Positions 23,121 through 23,415 of a DNA stretch of 23,415 bases are shown here, one piece after another. Position numbers and translations under genes: made by a program. The notes under the pieces were generated by a model. That model saw only the letters and a program-made list of their open reading frames with translations. It was not told the DNA's origin and made no database searches. Where the stretch lies: positions 1 through 23,415 of the forward strand of contig DATDPP010000010.1 of NCBI GenBank assembly GCA_035292685.1, read 5' to 3'. Source of the stretch: JALYNX01 sp035292685. Its GTDB lineage: Bacteria; Actinomycetota; Acidimicrobiia; Spongiisociales; ZC4RG35. Every line of letters starts with the position of its first letter. Position 1 is the stretch's first letter.

Positions 23121-23415
23121 CAGTCCTCCAGGAGCTCTGCCACGAACCTATCCGGATCGAACGGGATGAGGTCGCCGACTCCTTCGCCGACACCCACCAG
23201 CTTCACCGGGACCTCGAGCTGGCGTTCGATGGCAATCACGATCCCACCCTTGGCCGTCCCGTCGAGTTTGGTGAGCACTATGCCACTGACAGGGACCGCT
23301 TGGGAAAATTCCCGCACCTGGGCGATCCCGTTCTGACCGCCGGTGGCGTCGAGCACGAGGAGCACTTCGTCAACCGTGCCCCTCTCACCTGCGGCCACCC
23401 GGTGGATCTTGCTCA
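23120..23415 (-). CDS. ftsY: Signal recognition particle receptor FtsY, C-terminal part
   Basis: The gene enters from the right window edge, so only the last 98 or so codons are present. The segment DEVLLVLDATGGQNG, the G4 motif TKLDGTAKGG with the following switch, and VKLVGVGEGVGDLIPFDPDRF match the end of the SRP-type GTPase domain of FtsY. FtsY docks SRP-bound ribosomes at the membrane for co-translational insertion. The C-terminus VAELLED is usual for FtsY; the longer Met-rich M domain that would mark Ffh is absent. cdd overlaps its stop by one base. Confidence 0.95.
   Translation of the reverse strand, partial: SKIHRVAAGERGTVDEVLLVLDATGGQNGIAQVREFSQAVPVSGIVLTKLDGTAKGGIVIAIERQLEVPVKLVGVGEGVGDLIPFDPDRFVAELLED

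Overview
The window is GC-rich and densely coding, with many 1-8 base gene overlaps, frequent GTG starts, and several start codons lying 6-8 bases after a TANNNT -10 hexamer (leaderless transcription). Together with the DUF3052 gene, the MoxR/VWA/XdhC genes and the general gene content, this suggests an actinomycete-like bacterium, perhaps of the Acidimicrobiia. That assignment is inference. No rRNA, tRNA, CRISPR array, insertion sequence or phage gene was seen. No stretch longer than about 130 bases lacks a gene.

Region 1 (1-6783) holds two divergent sets of MoxR ATPase, VWA protein and XdhC/CoxI-family genes, the accessory families that mature molybdenum hydroxylases such as CO dehydrogenase (CoxD, CoxE, CoxF/CoxI). 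The left arm (minus strand) runs XdhC paralogue, small Cys-containing protein, MoxR, VWA, unknown protein cut by the window edge. The right arm (plus strand) runs MoxR, VWA, XdhC N-domain, XdhC C-domain. Both start from a 48-base divergent gap with two facing leaderless promoters. The left XdhC has lost the family cysteine. The right XdhC is split into two overlapping genes. The hydroxylase structural genes are not in the window.

Region 2 (6784-12516) starts with two long, nearly identical dyads upstream of ppc (PEP carboxylase). Then come upp (uracil salvage), an alkyltransferase-like DNA-repair protein, a SIMPL-domain lipoprotein and, convergently, a rhodanese-MoeB protein for molybdopterin sulfur chemistry. 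The last links functionally to Region 1.

Region 3 (12643-16746) has a CYTH-fold protein followed by a compact arginine module: N-acetylornithine carbamoyltransferase, a fused N-acetylglutamate synthase/kinase, and ArgC. This is the acetylated-intermediate route known best from Xanthomonadaceae. ArgD, ArgE, ArgG and ArgH are not here.

Region 4 (16753-23415) has a large membrane protein with a kinase-like central domain and a flippase-like C-terminal domain, then deoA, etfB-etfA, a DUF3052 gene and, on the minus strand, ftsY (partial) and cdd. With upp, the deoA and cdd genes cover a pyrimidine salvage route: cytidine to uridine to uracil to UMP.
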